From Desulfatiglans anilini DSM 4660 (GTDB lineage: Bacteria; Desulfobacterota; DSM-4660; Desulfatiglandales; Desulfatiglandaceae): DNA of 64,000 nucleotides. The stretch covers positions 62,001 to 126,000 of the forward strand of contig NZ_AULM01000005.1 in the NCBI RefSeq assembly GCF_000422285.1. Reading direction: 5' to 3'. Each line of letters opens with the position of its first letter. Positions within the stretch are counted from its first letter, which is position 1. Below, one piece after another: positions 26,436 to 36,624 of the stretch. The position numbers and the translations under genes are program-made. The notes beneath the pieces are model-generated. The model had not been told where the DNA came from, did no database searches, and was given only the letters and a program-made list of their open reading frames with translations.

Positions 26436-27635
26436 ATGGCGCGACGCGGAAGGCTGCGGATCCTTTTCTTGTCCCACCGGCTGCCCTACCCGCCGTTGAG
26501 CGGCGGGGCGATCAAACGCTGGAAGGTAGCCGAATATCTTGCCGGGAACTACGATCTTTCCATCGCAGTGCTCTGTGCACCGGAGGATCTGCCGCACAGG
26601 GAGGCTTTTCTGCGCCTCGTAAACCCTGTTCACTTTTCCGCTACGCTCATCCACCGCCCGCGGAGCGCGCTGAATCTCTTCCGCAGTTGGTTGAGAGGAC
26701 TGCCGCTTGCCGTTTACCGCAACGATGCTTCCGTTTTCAGGGCGGAGGTCGAGAAGGCGTCGGACTCTGTCGACGTCCTATACCTGGATTCGCTTCTTGT
26801 CCTGCCTGCCCTGCCTGAGGCGTTCCGGGGGAAAATCGTTCTGCATGCCCACAATGCCGAATATATCATCTGGAAACGCTATGCCGCGAGGGAGAAAAAC
26901 CCGGTCCGCAGGGCGGCGGTGCTGCTGGAAGCAGGCCGCATGCGGCGCTACGAGGCCCTCGCCTGCCGGAGAGCCGATCGGATCCTGGCCGCCCCGAACG
27001 ACCAGGTTTTCCTGCGCCGACTCGGGGCGAATCCGGCGAAATGGGTGGACACATCCCACTTGGGGGATGAAACGCTGCTGGACCTGCCCGACATCGCTTT
27101 CCGGGACACGGAACCAGCCCTCCTGCACGTGGGCTCCCTCGATTGGGAGCCCAATCTGGACGGCCTGGTCTTTTTTTTGAGAGAGGTGTGGGACGGGCTG
27201 AAGGAGAGACATCCCCAACTGCGCTTTTATATCCTCGGGCGAGGCGGAGGGAGGCGCCTGCGTGAAGCGGCCCGCGGCCGGCCGGGGGTCCTGATGCCCG
27301 GATTCGTGCCGGATCTGGAGCCGTACCATCGGCGTTGCAGGCTCTTCGTCGCTCCCGTGCGCTTCGGCGGTGGGATGAAAGTCAAGATCATCAATGCGAT
27401 GTACCGCGGCATTCCGGTACTGACGACTCCGGTGGGTGCTGAAGGCCTCGAGGTGATCGATAGGCGGCATCTCTCGATTTCGAGCGATGCGGCGAAAATG
27501 CGCAGGGATGCCGACCACCTCCTGAAGGACGCCGGTGCTTGGGAGCGCATGCGGGACGCATCGCGCCGGCATGCGCGCGAGCGTTTCGACTGGGGCGGGG
27601 TTTATGGATCGCTTCGCTCTGCAATCGAACAGTGA
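26436..27635 (+). CDS. Glycosyltransferase, GT4 type (resembles sugar transferases of PEP-CTERM/exosortase loci)
   Basis: A 399-residue transferase from ATG 26436, which has GGGGAGAAGG immediately upstream; a longer frame starts at 26319. Key features are the N-terminal RILFLSHRLPYPPLSGGAIK, the central IVLHAHNAEYIIWKR, and the GT4 core LHVGSLDWEPNLDGLVFFL with the C-terminal VAPVRFGGGMKVKIINAM and TTPVGAEGLEV. The opening phrase resembles transferases I know from exosortase-associated exopolysaccharide loci. It follows the flippase by 155 bases and probably adds a later sugar to the lipid-linked glycan. The sugar donor cannot be read from sequence. Confidence 0.85.
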   Translation: MARRGRLRILFLSHRLPYPPLSGGAIKRWKVAEYLAGNYDLSIAVLCAPEDLPHREAFLRLVNPVHFSATLIHRPRSALNLFRSWLRGLPLAVYRNDASVFRAEVEKASDSVDVLYLDSLLVLPALPEAFRGKIVLHAHNAEYIIWKRYAAREKNPVRRAAVLLEAGRMRRYEALACRRADRILAAPNDQVFLRRLGANPAKWVDTSHLGDETLLDLPDIAFRDTEPALLHVGSLDWEPNLDGLVFFLREVWDGLKERHPQLRFYILGRGGGRRLREAARGRPGVLMPGFVPDLEPYHRRCRLFVAPVRFGGGMKVKIINAMYRGIPVLTTPVGAEGLEVIDRRHLSISSDAAKMRRDADHLLKDAGAWERMRDASRRHARERFDWGGVYGSLRSAIEQ

Positions 27636-27730
27636 TGCATGGCCGAGAGGAAAAGTGTATTGACAGCCGGCCTGCAAACGGCGAGATTAAAAAATTTGAA
27701 TCCGATTGAAAGAAGAGGAGTTTTCAAACC

Positions 27731-29419
27731 ATGACCACGGAGCCGACTGCTCAGGGGCAGGACTTCATTCGCCGCATGATCAACGAGCACAACAGGAACG
27801 GCCGATTCGAGGGCCGTGTCCATACGCGCTTTCCGCCCGAGCCGAACGGGTATCTGCACATCGGACACGCCAAGTCCATCTGCCTCAATTTCGGGATTGC
27901 CGCCGAGTACGGCGGCCTGTGCAACCTGCGCTTCGATGACACCAACCCGACCAAGGAAGAGACCGAGTACGTGGCATCGATCCAGGAGGATGTGCGGTGG
28001 CTGGGCTTCGACTGGGGCGACCGGAAATTCTATGCGTCGGACTATTTCGAGGCCCTGTTCGACTACGCGGTGGCGCTCATCCGAAAAGGAAAAGCTTACG
28101 TGGACAGCCGGAGCGCGGAGGAGATCCGCGGCACCCGCGGGACCTTGACCGAGCCGGGCACGGACAGCCCTTACCGGGAGCGGACGGCCGAGGAGAACCT
28201 GGACTTGTTCACGCGCATGCGTGCGGGGGACTTTCCGGATGGAAGCCATGTGCTCCGGGCCAAGATCGACATGGCATCACCCAACATCAACCTGCGCGAC
28301 CCGGTCATTTACCGCATCCTCCATGCGCCTCACCATCGGACCGGGAATAGTTGGTGCATCTATCCCATGTACGATTTCGCCCACTGCCTCTGTGATTCGA
28401 TCGAGCGGATCACGCACTCGATCTGCACGCTGGAGTTCGAGGATCACCGCCCGCTCTACGACTGGTTCCTGGAGCAATTGGAGGCTTACCACCCGCAGCA
28501 GATCGAGTTCGCCCGGCTGAATCTGACCTATACGGTGATGAGCAAGCGGAAGCTTCTCAAACTGGTGCAGGAAGGGGTGGTGGACGGTTGGAGCGATCCC
28601 CGCATGCCGACGATCTCGGGGCTGCGCCGACGCGGCTACACACCGGAGTCCATCCGCGCCTTCTGCGAGCGGATCGGGGTTGCCAAGCGCGACAGCACGG
28701 TGGATATCGCCCTGCTCGAGCATTGCCTCCGGGAAGATCTCAACCTCAGGGCAGCCCGCGTCATGGGAGTTCTGGACCCGCTCAAGGTGGTGATCGAAAA
28801 CTATCCGGAGGATCGGGTCGAGGAGCTCGAGGCCGTCAACAACCCGGAGGACCCTGCAGCGGGGACCCGGCTGGTGCCTTTTTCGCGGGAGCTGTACATC
28901 GAACGGGACGACTTCCGCGAGGAGCCTCCGCGCAAGTATTTCCGGCTCGCTCCCGGGCGGGAGGTGCGCCTGCGCTACGGCTATTTTATTACCTGCACGG
29001 ACTGCGTGAAGGACGAAAAGGGCGAGATCCGGGAAATCCGCTGCACCTATGACCCCCAAACCCGGGGGGGCGCGGCACCCGACGGGCGGAAGGTGAAAGG
29101 CACCATCCATTGGATTTCGGCCCGCCACGCCGTACCGGCAGAGGTCCGGCTCTACGAACACCTTTTTACCGCTCCGGACCCGGAGGAGGCGAAGGAGGAG
29201 GGCGGTTTCATGGACCGTCTCAACTCCCGCTCCCTCACGGTGCTTCCCTCGTGCCTGGTGGAACCGAGCCTCGCCGCGGCCGCCAAGGAAGGGCGTTACC
29301 AGTTCGAGCGGCAAGGGTATTTCTGCCTCGACGCTCAGGATTCCCGGCCCGACAGGCTGGTGTTCAACCGGACGGTTACCCTGCGCGACAGCTGGGCCAA
29401 GATGGAAAAGAAGGCGTAA
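27731..29419 (+). CDS. glnS: Glutaminyl-tRNA synthetase
   Basis: A 562-residue class I synthetase that charges tRNA-Gln. The catalytic domain has the HIGH motif in [10 protein letters not shown] (about residue 40) preceded by TRFPPEPNG. The second motif is [10 protein letters not shown] (about 268), equivalent to KMSKS. The C-terminal beta-barrel anticodon-binding region includes [16 protein letters not shown]. The length matches bacterial GlnRS (550-560). GlnRS in bacteria was acquired from eukaryotes and is absent in many lineages that use the amidotransferase route. It sits inside the sugar-nucleotide locus with an upstream TTGACA at 27660, so it may have its own promoter. Confidence 0.96.
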   Translation: MTTEPTAQGQDFIRRMINEHNRNGRFEGRVHTRFPPEPNGYLHIGHAKSICLNFGIAAEYGGLCNLRFDDTNPTKEETEYVASIQEDVRWLGFDWGDRKFYASDYFEALFDYAVALIRKGKAYVDSRSAEEIRGTRGTLTEPGTDSPYRERTAEENLDLFTRMRAGDFPDGSHVLRAKIDMASPNINLRDPVIYRILHAPHHRTGNSWCIYPMYDFAHCLCDSIERITHSICTLEFEDHRPLYDWFLEQLEAYHPQQIEFARLNLTYTVMSKRKLLKLVQEGVVDGWSDPRMPTISGLRRRGYTPESIRAFCERIGVAKRDSTVDIALLEHCLREDLNLRAARVMGVLDPLKVVIENYPEDRVEELEAVNNPEDPAAGTRLVPFSRELYIERDDFREEPPRKYFRLAPGREVRLRYGYFITCTDCVKDEKGEIREIRCTYDPQTRGGAAPDGRKVKGTIHWISARHAVPAEVRLYEHLFTAPDPEEAKEEGGFMDRLNSRSLTVLPSCLVEPSLAAAAKEGRYQFERQGYFCLDAQDSRPDRLVFNRTVTLRDSWAKMEKKA

Positions 29420-29432
29420 GGCCGGAATCCCC

Positions 29433-29461
29433 TTGACATCGTTGATCCGGCCGTCTATGAA
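29433..29461 (+). promoter_or_regulatory. Candidate sigma-70 promoter upstream of the nucleotide-sugar dehydrogenase
   Basis: TTGACA (29433-29438), a 17-base spacer and TATGAA (29456-29461). The -35 lies within an inverted repeat GGCCGG (29420-29425) / CCGGCC (29447-29452) that could be an operator or the end of the glnS transcript. Confidence 0.55.
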
Positions 29462-29607
29462 TCAGGCTGTCGGCGTCAGCTGTACGAAAACTGAACATTA
29501 ACTTTCAAACCTGTCCACTATCGGTTTACTGGCCTTTCAACACCTTTTTAAGAGCGGCGACCGGCTGTAAAGACGGGCCCTCTGCCGGTCCCGGACTGGA
29601 GAGAAAC

Positions 29608-31272
29608 GTGACGAAGCCCATGGAAGAAATCGCCTTTTCTGTGTGTCCGGCAGGAGAGAGGTTCCCGCTGCCCGGCCCGGAAGAGTATGAGCGCGAGGCT
29701 TCGCGCCTGCGGGAGTGCGCCGCCCTTGAACGTGAGAAAGGCCGGCAGATCGTCGTGGTGATGGGGGTTGGCTTCGTCGGGGCGGTCATGGCCGGCGTGG
29801 TAGCGGACTCGGTGGATCCCGAAACCGGGGAGCCGTGTTTTTTCGTGATCGGGATGCAGCGTCCATCGCCCAGGAGCTACTGGAAGATCCCTTACCTCAA
29901 CCGGGGGGTGGCGCCGGTCGAGGCCGAAGACCCGGAGGTCGCGCCGCTGATCGAGCGATGCGTCAAAGAAAAGAAGACGTTGACCGCGACCTTCAGCTAT
30001 GAGGCGCTGAGCCTTGCCGACATCGTGGTGGTCGATGTGCAGTGCGATTACCGCAAGGAGGCCCTCGGCGAGGTGCGTCAGGGGTATGCCGAGATCGCCG
30101 CCCTGGAGGACAGCCTGAGGGTGATCGGGCAGCAGATCACGCCCGAGTGCCTGGTTCTGATCGAGACGACCGTGCCGCCGGGGACCACGGAATACATCGC
30201 CTATCCCATCATCAAGAAGGCCTTCGAGAGGCGCGGCTTGAGGGATCAGGAGCCGCTTCTCGCCCATTCGTTCGAGCGGGTCATGCCCGGAAGGGAATAT
30301 GTCGCTTCGATCCGGGATTTCTGGCGGGTGTGCAGCGGCATCAACGAAGCGGCCCGGCAAGGGGTCGAACAGTTCCTCCGGCGCGTCATCAACGTCGATC
30401 GTTTCCCGTTGACGGTCCTCGACCGCCCGATCGAGAGCGAGACCTGCAAGATCGTCGAGAACGCCTATCGAGCCACGACTCTCGCCTTCCTGAACGAGTG
30501 GAGCCTCTTTGCCGAGCGCAACGGCGTCGACCTGACCAAGGTGATCCAGGCGATCAAGGTGCGTCCGACCCATTCCAACATCATCTTTCCCGGCCCCGGG
30601 ATCGGCGGGTACTGTCTGCCGAAGGACGGCGGCCTCGGTGTGTGGGCTTACCACACCCTGATGGGGTTCGAGGACGACATCTTCAAGCTCACTCCGCTCG
30701 CGATAGACATCAACGACACCCGTGCACTCCATGTGGCCCGGATCACCCGCGACGCGCTGAGGAACATGGGGCGCATCGTAGCCGCCTCCAAGATCGCGCT
30801 GCTCGGGGCATCCTATCGAGAGGACGTGGGCGACACCCGCTACAGCGGCTCCGAGATGGTGGTGCGCAAGTTGACGGAGATGGGCGCCGAGTTGAGCGTA
30901 CATGACCCTTATGTCAAGCACTGGTGGGAGTTGGAGAAGCAGGAGACTTACCCGGCGCCGGGGCAGTCCTGGTCGCGCTTTTTCCGGAACCAGGAGCGTT
31001 TGACCGAGACCCGTGTGCACGAGGACCTGCAGGGGGTGCTGGACGGGGCCGACGCCGTCATTTTTGCCGTCCGCCACAAGGCCTATCTGCATCTGGACCC
31101 CGATCGCGTGGTCGAGATGATCGGCCGCCCTGCGGCGGTCATCGACTGCTTCGGCATCCTCGATGACGTCGCCATCCGCCGTTATTTCGAACTTGGATGC
31201 GAGGTGAAGGGGCTTGGGAGGGGGCACGTCAAACGCATAAAGGATGCGGTCAGGAACAGGCCTGCATCCTGA
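29608..31272 (+). CDS. Nucleotide-sugar dehydrogenase (UDP-glucose/UDP-HexNAc/GDP-Man DH family)
   Basis: A 554-residue NAD-dependent four-electron dehydrogenase making a sugar acid nucleotide for glycan synthesis. GTG 29608 is chosen because GGAGAG lies 5 bases upstream. The NAD site is [16 protein letters not shown] (about 50-65). Substrate and catalytic segments follow: SCN-type [27 protein letters not shown], and [12 protein letters not shown], whose Cys (about 335) is the nucleophile. The C-terminal UDP-binding domain is present. It is about 100 residues longer than usual, with an N-terminal extension of about 45. The next gene encodes a UDP-glucuronate epimerase-like protein, so UDP-glucuronate or a relative is a plausible product. 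Confidence 0.88.
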   Translation: MTKPMEEIAFSVCPAGERFPLPGPEEYEREASRLRECAALEREKGRQIVVVMGVGFVGAVMAGVVADSVDPETGEPCFFVIGMQRPSPRSYWKIPYLNRGVAPVEAEDPEVAPLIERCVKEKKTLTATFSYEALSLADIVVVDVQCDYRKEALGEVRQGYAEIAALEDSLRVIGQQITPECLVLIETTVPPGTTEYIAYPIIKKAFERRGLRDQEPLLAHSFERVMPGREYVASIRDFWRVCSGINEAARQGVEQFLRRVINVDRFPLTVLDRPIESETCKIVENAYRATTLAFLNEWSLFAERNGVDLTKVIQAIKVRPTHSNIIFPGPGIGGYCLPKDGGLGVWAYHTLMGFEDDIFKLTPLAIDINDTRALHVARITRDALRNMGRIVAASKIALLGASYREDVGDTRYSGSEMVVRKLTEMGAELSVHDPYVKHWWELEKQETYPAPGQSWSRFFRNQERLTETRVHEDLQGVLDGADAVIFAVRHKAYLHLDPDRVVEMIGRPAAVIDCFGILDDVAIRRYFELGCEVKGLGRGHVKRIKDAVRNRPAS

Positions 31273-31327
31273 GTTCCTCTTACTGGACAGGCGTTGCCCC
31301 AATGCGGACGCAGAAAGGAAATCCATC

Positions 31328-32365
31328 ATGCAAATTCTGGTGACGGGGGCGGCCGGCTTCATCGGTTTCCACTTGAGCAAACGCCTGCTCGAGATGGGCC
31401 ATGATGTCATGGGGCTGGATAATCTGAACGTCTATTACGATCCGAAACTGAAGGAAGAGCGATTGAAGCTCCTGAAGTCCTGGGAGGGCTTCAGCTTCAA
31501 GAAGCTCGACCTGGCCGACCGCAAGGGAATGGAGCGCCTTTTCAAGGCCCAGGCCTTCGAGCGGGTGATCAACCTGGCCGCTCAGGCGGGCGTTCGCTAC
31601 AGCCTCGAAAACCCGCACGCTTACATTGAAAGCAATATTCTGGGATTCCTGAACGTCCTCGAAGGGTGCCGCCGGAGCGCTGTGCCGCAGCTGCTCTTCG
31701 CATCGAGCAGCTCCGTCTACGGGCTCAACACCCGCATGCCGTTCTCGGTCCATGACAACGTGGACCATCCCATCAGCCTGTACGCTGCGAGCAAGAAGGC
31801 GAACGAGCTGATGGCGCATACCTACAGCTATCTCTACAACATCCCCGCCATCGGCCTTCGATTCTTCACGGTCTACGGGCCCTGGGGGCGCCCCGACATG
31901 GCGCTCTTCCTCTTTACCCGCGCCATCCTCGAAGGAAAACCGATCCAAGTCTTCAACCACGGGCATATGAAGCGGGACTTCACCTACATCGACGACATCA
32001 TAGAAGGCGTGGTGAGGCTGATCGAAACGATCCCAGCTGCGGACCCGCTCTGGTCGGGGACTGCTCCGGACCCGGGTTCGAGCCCCGCACCCTATCGGCT
32101 TTACAACATCGGCAACAACCAACCGGTTGCGCTGATGGATTTCATTGCGGCGATCGAGGCCAAGCTCGGCAAGAGGGCCGAGAAAACCTTCCTCCCGCTT
32201 CAACCCGGAGACGTGCCGGCTACCTATGCGGAGATCGACGACCTCTTCAAAACCGTGGGCTTCAAACCGCAGACCTCGATCGAGGAAGGCGTCTCCCGCT
32301 TCATCGACTGGTACAAAGAATACTACGGCGCCGGCAAACCCAAGACTCCAAAATCGGAAGGATGA
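31328..32365 (+). CDS. NAD-dependent epimerase, UDP-glucuronate 4-epimerase-like
   Basis: A 345-residue short-chain dehydrogenase/reductase. It has [17 protein letters not shown] at the N-terminus for NAD binding, [17 protein letters not shown] typical of UDP-GlcA 4-epimerases, SSSSVYG with the catalytic Tyr-Lys pair in YAASKKANE (Tyr about 152), and [20 protein letters not shown]. It would interconvert UDP-glucuronate and UDP-galacturonate. ATG 31328 follows AGAAAGGAAATCC; a longer upstream frame overlaps no RBS. It lies 55 bases after the dehydrogenase, giving a two-step pathway to a uronic acid donor. Confidence 0.88.
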   Translation: MQILVTGAAGFIGFHLSKRLLEMGHDVMGLDNLNVYYDPKLKEERLKLLKSWEGFSFKKLDLADRKGMERLFKAQAFERVINLAAQAGVRYSLENPHAYIESNILGFLNVLEGCRRSAVPQLLFASSSSVYGLNTRMPFSVHDNVDHPISLYAASKKANELMAHTYSYLYNIPAIGLRFFTVYGPWGRPDMALFLFTRAILEGKPIQVFNHGHMKRDFTYIDDIIEGVVRLIETIPAADPLWSGTAPDPGSSPAPYRLYNIGNNQPVALMDFIAAIEAKLGKRAEKTFLPLQPGDVPATYAEIDDLFKTVGFKPQTSIEEGVSRFIDWYKEYYGAGKPKTPKSEG

Positions 32366-32456
32366 GAGGGTTACGGGACTTGCGAACTGAGATGTTCCCA
32401 GAGCGCTGAGCGGCTTTGGGGCATCGTCCCCAGGGGGCTGTGGCGAGGATCGAAAG

Positions 32457-33533
32457 ATGGTGAAATCGGCACGTATCTTTGTGGCAGGGCATCGGGGGAT
32501 GGTCGGATCGGCGATCCTGCGCAGGCTCCGCTCCGAAGACTACACGAATATCGTCACCCGGACCCATGCAGATCTGGATTTGCTTGACCAGCAGGCGGTG
32601 CGGGCCTTTTTCACCTCCGAACGGATCGATCAGGTGGTGCTGGCAGCAGCGCGCGTCGGCGGGATCTGGGCCAACAACGCCTATCCGGCCGAGTTTATCT
32701 ACCAGAACCTGATGATCGAGACCAACGTCATCCACGAGGCTTGGCGCGCCGGCGTCGAAAGGCTGCTCTTCCTCGGCAGTTCCTGCATCTACCCGAAGTT
32801 CGCCTCTCAGCCCATGCAGGAGTCCTGTCTGCTGACGGGGCCCCTCGAACCGACGAATGAACCGTATGCCATCGCGAAGATCGCGGGCATCAAACTATGC
32901 GAGTCCTACAACCGGCAATACGGCACCAGGTTCCGCTCGGTCATGCCCACCAACCTGTACGGGCCCCACGACAATTATGACCTCCGAACCTCGCATGTGC
33001 TCCCTGCGCTCATCCGGAAGTGCCATCTCGCGAAGCTTGCATCGAACGAGGACTGGGAGGGGATCCAAAGGGACGAGGCCCTGCACGGCCCGATTCCGGA
33101 AGACGTCCGTGAGAGCCTCGGCTTCGGAGAGGCCGGCGGCCGCAAGCCGCGCCTCCTCCTCTGGGGCACCGGCGGCGCCTACCGGGAGTTCCTGCATGTA
33201 GACGATATGGCTTCGGCGTCCGCCTTTGTCATGTCGCTCGATGACGATCTTTACAGCCGCTTCACCGAACCGATGCTTTCGCACATCAACGTGGGGTCCG
33301 GAGAAGATCTGACGATCGCTGAACTGGCGAAAATGACGGCCGATGTGGTTGGCTACCGGGGAGAGATCGTATGGGACGCATCGAAACCCGACGGGACCCC
33401 GCGAAAACTACTCGATGTGTCGCGTCTTCGATCCATGGGTTGGCGGCCCCGCATCGGCTTGAAAGAGGGCATCGAAGCAACCTACCGTGGTTATTGCGAG
33501 GCCGCCCTGGCCTCTCGACCTGAAGCGGTCTGA
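32457..33533 (+). CDS. fcl: GDP-L-fucose synthase (GDP-4-keto-6-deoxymannose epimerase/reductase)
   Basis: A 358-residue SDR enzyme converting GDP-4-keto-6-deoxy-mannose into GDP-L-fucose. The NADPH site is [18 protein letters not shown]. Characteristic GMER segments are [54 protein letters not shown] (catalytic Tyr about 137 and Lys about 141) and YGPHDNYD. An insertion of about 35 residues (about 195-230; [20 protein letters not shown]) precedes the [14 protein letters not shown] motif, as in some bacterial homologues. The partner gmd is not in the window. It closes the glycan arm and suggests a fucose-type deoxysugar in the glycan. Confidence 0.92.
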   Translation: MVKSARIFVAGHRGMVGSAILRRLRSEDYTNIVTRTHADLDLLDQQAVRAFFTSERIDQVVLAAARVGGIWANNAYPAEFIYQNLMIETNVIHEAWRAGVERLLFLGSSCIYPKFASQPMQESCLLTGPLEPTNEPYAIAKIAGIKLCESYNRQYGTRFRSVMPTNLYGPHDNYDLRTSHVLPALIRKCHLAKLASNEDWEGIQRDEALHGPIPEDVRESLGFGEAGGRKPRLLLWGTGGAYREFLHVDDMASASAFVMSLDDDLYSRFTEPMLSHINVGSGEDLTIAELAKMTADVVGYRGEIVWDASKPDGTPRKLLDVSRLRSMGWRPRIGLKEGIEATYRGYCEAALASRPEAV

Positions 33534-33612
33534 TGGTTCGGGAGCTGGAGAGCGGGCGGGATAAAAGGCGCGAACCATTCGAAGCTACCGGGATCTCCCG
33601 TGCGACAAGCCG

Positions 33613-34914
33613 CTAGGAATCGGCACCGGTCGACCATCGTTGCGCTTTGGAAAACTCGGGATAGAGCTTTTTCTCGCAATCCGGACAGATGCTGTGGCTG
33701 AACTGGACCCCGTCATGATGTTCGTGCACGTAGTCCTCGACGTTTTTCCAATACCCCTGGTCATCCCTGATCTTTTTGCAGTTCGCGCAGATGGGTAGGA
33801 GCCCGCTCAAAGTCTTCACCTTTTCGAGGGCCTCCTGCAGTTCGCAGATGAGCTGGTTCCGCTCTTCCTCCATCCGCTTGCGAAGGGTGATGTCCCGCAA
33901 TATCAGAATATGACCATCGATTTTATCCCGCGCCGATATAAGGGGCTTCCAGGCGGCGTCGCACCAACGGGTATCCCCGTCGACCCGATAGGGCATCTCG
34001 ACAAGGGGTTTTCGGGGACCGATCTGAGCCCGGACGACCGCCTCCCACAGAGGGATGCCTGCAGCCGCGTTTCGGCCGATCAGATCGGAGGGACTTTGAG
34101 CGAAGAAACCGGCCGCCGTTTGGTTGATGTCGACGATCCGGTCTTGAGCGTCGAACACGACAATTCCGTCCGGGAGGCTTTCGACGATCTGGCTGCGGGC
34201 CCTTGGAAGGAGGTCGAAAGCCTTTAGACGGAACACAGCTGCCGCCAGGATCAGGCCGGATGCCAGAAACGCCAAAGGGGTCCAGTCGAGCCCTGGGATC
34301 GGGTTGATGTTGAATACGTACATGGCGTTGCCGATAACCGGGAAGAGCGCGCCGAGGAGCAACAGAAGCGTTTGCGGCCGGTAGTGCGCGGGATACCTGA
34401 AGGCATCTGCCAGGAGAAGCAGAAACCCTGCCAAAAGCAGGCTGTACGCATAAGCGATGTATACCCAAAACATTCCGCCGTGGACGTAGATGGCAAAGGG
34501 GCTGTCCGATTGAAGGACGATGTCTTTCCAGATCCACCCATGAAGCGGGTTCGTCGCCGCTAACGCGGTGGTAGCGAACGGTGGAAGGGCCAGGACGGCG
34601 ATGTTGCGTCCGGTGAGGTATTTTTGCTGACGGGAGTAGGCAAGCGCGAACAGGAAAAAGAAAAGAGGCGCCATGGTCGTTCCCGGGTAGGCTGCAATAG
34701 ACCAGAAGAGTTTGAGGCTGCGTGTTACGGCCGCGGCTTCGAAAGCGACGGGAAGCGCCCACGCGGCCACTGAGAGCTCGAACCATGCGAGGTGGAGTGC
34801 GGGCGCTCCATCTCGCCGCCGGAGGACGCGAAACAGCAGGAGGGCAACGACAGTAGTCGCAAACAGTACCCAACTGTAGAGCGTGAAAGAATACCAGCCT
34901 AAATCCAGCGCCAT
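33613..34914 (-). CDS. 7TM-PAS sensor protein without kinase domain, ending in a CxxC domain
   Basis: A 433-residue membrane sensor. Residues about 5-215 hold seven helices of the histidine-kinase N-terminal 7TM type. A PAS domain follows (about 235-350; VESLPDGIVVFDAQDRIVDI, HILILRDITLRKRM), then a coiled segment, and a C-terminal domain of about 55 residues with four cysteines: GLLPICANCKKIRDDQGYWK, then FSHSICPDCEKKLYPE. No HisKA, ATPase, GGDEF or EAL domain follows. The CxxC pairs could bind zinc. Its output partner is unknown; similar tails follow PAS or receiver domains in other deltaproteobacterial proteins. It is transcribed toward fcl. Confidence 0.85.
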   Translation of the reverse strand: MALDLGWYSFTLYSWVLFATTVVALLLFRVLRRRDGAPALHLAWFELSVAAWALPVAFEAAAVTRSLKLFWSIAAYPGTTMAPLFFFLFALAYSRQQKYLTGRNIAVLALPPFATTALAATNPLHGWIWKDIVLQSDSPFAIYVHGGMFWVYIAYAYSLLLAGFLLLLADAFRYPAHYRPQTLLLLLGALFPVIGNAMYVFNINPIPGLDWTPLAFLASGLILAAAVFRLKAFDLLPRARSQIVESLPDGIVVFDAQDRIVDINQTAAGFFAQSPSDLIGRNAAAGIPLWEAVVRAQIGPRKPLVEMPYRVDGDTRWCDAAWKPLISARDKIDGHILILRDITLRKRMEEERNQLICELQEALEKVKTLSGLLPICANCKKIRDDQGYWKNVEDYVHEHHDGVQFSHSICPDCEKKLYPEFSKAQRWSTGADS

Positions 34915-35427
34915 GACAAAAGGGCCTCAATGCCGCTGAAAGTCTGCACGAACGCCGTGCAGTATGGGTATAGGCATATCGAGATTTCCCATATTATTTG
35001 CTTTGCTGGTGCAAAATCACACGTCGATCATCCAGCGCATTCGGGGAAGAAACGGGGCCGCTAAGCGAATTTTAAGATTAATTATTTTAGTGGATATCAG
35101 GGTGTATGTCCACACAAATATCGCTCCCACCAGCGGCGGATGAAAGCTCGGGGCCTATCCTGTCAGGTTCCGAGAATGCTTGCCTAATTCGGCCTGTTCC
35201 AGTATGATCGCACCATGTTTATGGGGGGTTGATCCATTGATACAGGCGGAGGAACAGCTTCCGGGGATGCAGTGATGCGACGCTCTTGCCCAGGATAACA
35301 TGAATGAATTCATTGTTTTCCGGCAATAAACGGCATGCCTGGCCCGCAGGCGCGCGCACTGGCGAAAGTGGGTCGAGTGCCTGTGCAATTTGAATGTTGA
35401 CTTTTTGACTGGCGAAGGTGGGATGAG
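34915..35427. other. Divergent intergenic region with a 20-bp direct repeat
   Basis: These 513 bases contain no supportable gene. The segment near 35060-35100 is AT-rich. A repeat (listed separately) abuts the next start codon. Confidence 0.4.
35358..35427. repeat. Direct repeat of about 20 bp, second copy touching the Tim44-like start
   Basis: ACTGGCGAAAGTGGGTCGAG (35358-35377) and ACTGGCGAAGGTGGGATGAG (35408-35427) differ at three positions and are 50 bases apart. The second copy ends immediately before ATG 35428 and contributes its GGTGGGATGAG RBS region. Confidence 0.6.
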
Positions 35428-36300
35428 ATGAAAAAGAGGACAATATTGTGCATGTGGATCGTTTTTATCGGAATGTACTGGTGCCTGGCCGAGACGGCTG
35501 ACGCACGCAGGATGGGAGGCGGAAAATCGTTTGGGAGCCGGCCCCAATACAACAGGGCGGCCCCAAGCCAGTCGAGTCCGCAGCGAAGTGTCGACCAGCC
35601 TTCGCAGGGGCAGAAGAGCACGGTCGATCAAAGCGGCCGCCGCCCCGGGCTTTTCGGCGGTTTCGGCGGCATGCTCGGCGGAATGCTCATGGGCGGCATG
35701 ATCGGTTCCCTGCTCTTTGGAGGGGGGCACGGAGGTGGCATCGGTATCCTGGATATTCTGATCATCGGCGGAGGGCTTTTCCTCCTGTTCCGTTTTCTGA
35801 GTGCGCGCAGGGCGGCAACTGCATCTGCGGGGGTGTCGGGGGCGGGGTCCGGGTCGGCCGCCGCCTACGAGGCGTCTCAGCCCAGGCGGGTCTACAGCGA
35901 GAGACAGGCGGCTGCAACCCCCGTTCCTGCCGGCTTCGACGAGGAAGAATTCCTGAAAGGCGCCCGGGCGGCTTTCGTGAGGCTGCAGTCTTCGTGGGAC
36001 AAGCGCGACATGGAAGACATCCGCCAGTTCACTTCGGCGGAGGTTTGGGAGGAGATCAACCGCCAGGCGCAGGAAGATCCTGAACCGAGCACCACGGAGA
36101 TCGTGAGCCTGCAGGCCGAAGTCACGAAGACGGAGGAGAAAGAGGGGAGGAGCGTCGTGAGCGTTCTTTTCAACGCGCTCCTGAGGGAGGATTCGAACCG
36201 GGATGCGGCCGAGGATATGCGCGAGATCTGGCATTTCAGCCGCGAGGAAGGAAAACCCGGCTCCTTTTGGAAACTCGAGGGCATCCAACAGGTGGAATAA
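35428..36300 (+). CDS. Tim44-like domain membrane protein
   Basis: A 290-residue protein. A signal-like segment (ILCMWIVFIGMYWCLAETADA) is followed by a polar Ser/Gln-rich linker, then a glycine-rich hydrophobic block (GLFGGFGGMLGGMLMGGMIG and ILDILIIGGGLFLLFRFL, about 75-125) that inserts in the membrane. The C-terminal Tim44/MRPL45-like domain (about 170-290) contains FLKGARAAFVRLQSSWDKRD, FTSAEVWEEI and WHFSREEG...FWKLEGIQQVE. Bacterial relatives are envelope proteins of uncertain role. It appears monocistronic; a 12-bp inverted repeat follows the stop. Confidence 0.88.
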   Translation: MKKRTILCMWIVFIGMYWCLAETADARRMGGGKSFGSRPQYNRAAPSQSSPQRSVDQPSQGQKSTVDQSGRRPGLFGGFGGMLGGMLMGGMIGSLLFGGGHGGGIGILDILIIGGGLFLLFRFLSARRAATASAGVSGAGSGSAAAYEASQPRRVYSERQAAATPVPAGFDEEEFLKGARAAFVRLQSSWDKRDMEDIRQFTSAEVWEEINRQAQEDPEPSTTEIVSLQAEVTKTEEKEGRSVVSVLFNALLREDSNRDAAEDMREIWHFSREEGKPGSFWKLEGIQQVE

Positions 36301-36312
36301 GATTCCGCACGT

Positions 36313-36358
36313 CCGCTCGTGCGGCGGCGACCGGTGCACATCTTTTCCGCACGAGCGG
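36313..36358 (+). terminator. Perfect 12-bp inverted repeat after the Tim44-like gene
   Basis: CCGCTCGTGCGG (36313-36324) and CCGCACGAGCGG (36347-36358) can form a stem with a 22-base loop, followed by ATGATTTTCT. The weak T-tract makes terminator a likely but not certain call. The remaining bases to 36624 hold only the TRAP leader. Confidence 0.5.
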
Positions 36359-36530
36359 ATGATTTTCTCGTAAGCGGGCGGAGCGGGCCCCGCCCGGCAG
36401 GTGTGGGAGCGGGCACGGAAAGCGTGTAAAGAAAGGAATGGTCCAATTCCGGCTGGAAAACCGGGCTGTGCTGGGCACGCATTTCCAGACGGACACGAAT
36501 CAGGGCGCACGACATCCATCCTGAGAAGGG

Positions 36531-36542
36531 AAGGAGGTGATC
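36531..36542 (+). promoter_or_regulatory. Unusually perfect Shine-Dalgarno sequence in the TRAP leader
   Basis: AAGGAGGTGATC is fully complementary to the 3' end of bacterial 16S rRNA, yet no ATG follows at normal distance. A 13-codon frame could start at the GTG inside it (36537) and stop at 36578. It may initiate a leader peptide or be a ribosome standby site ahead of dctP. Confidence 0.35.
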
Positions 36543-36624
36543 AGAGGCAGACCTTTGTGGATGAGTTGCAGACTGTAGACCGGTAACACTGTTTCTTAAC
36601 CGTCAAAGGAGAGGAGAAAGTCAA

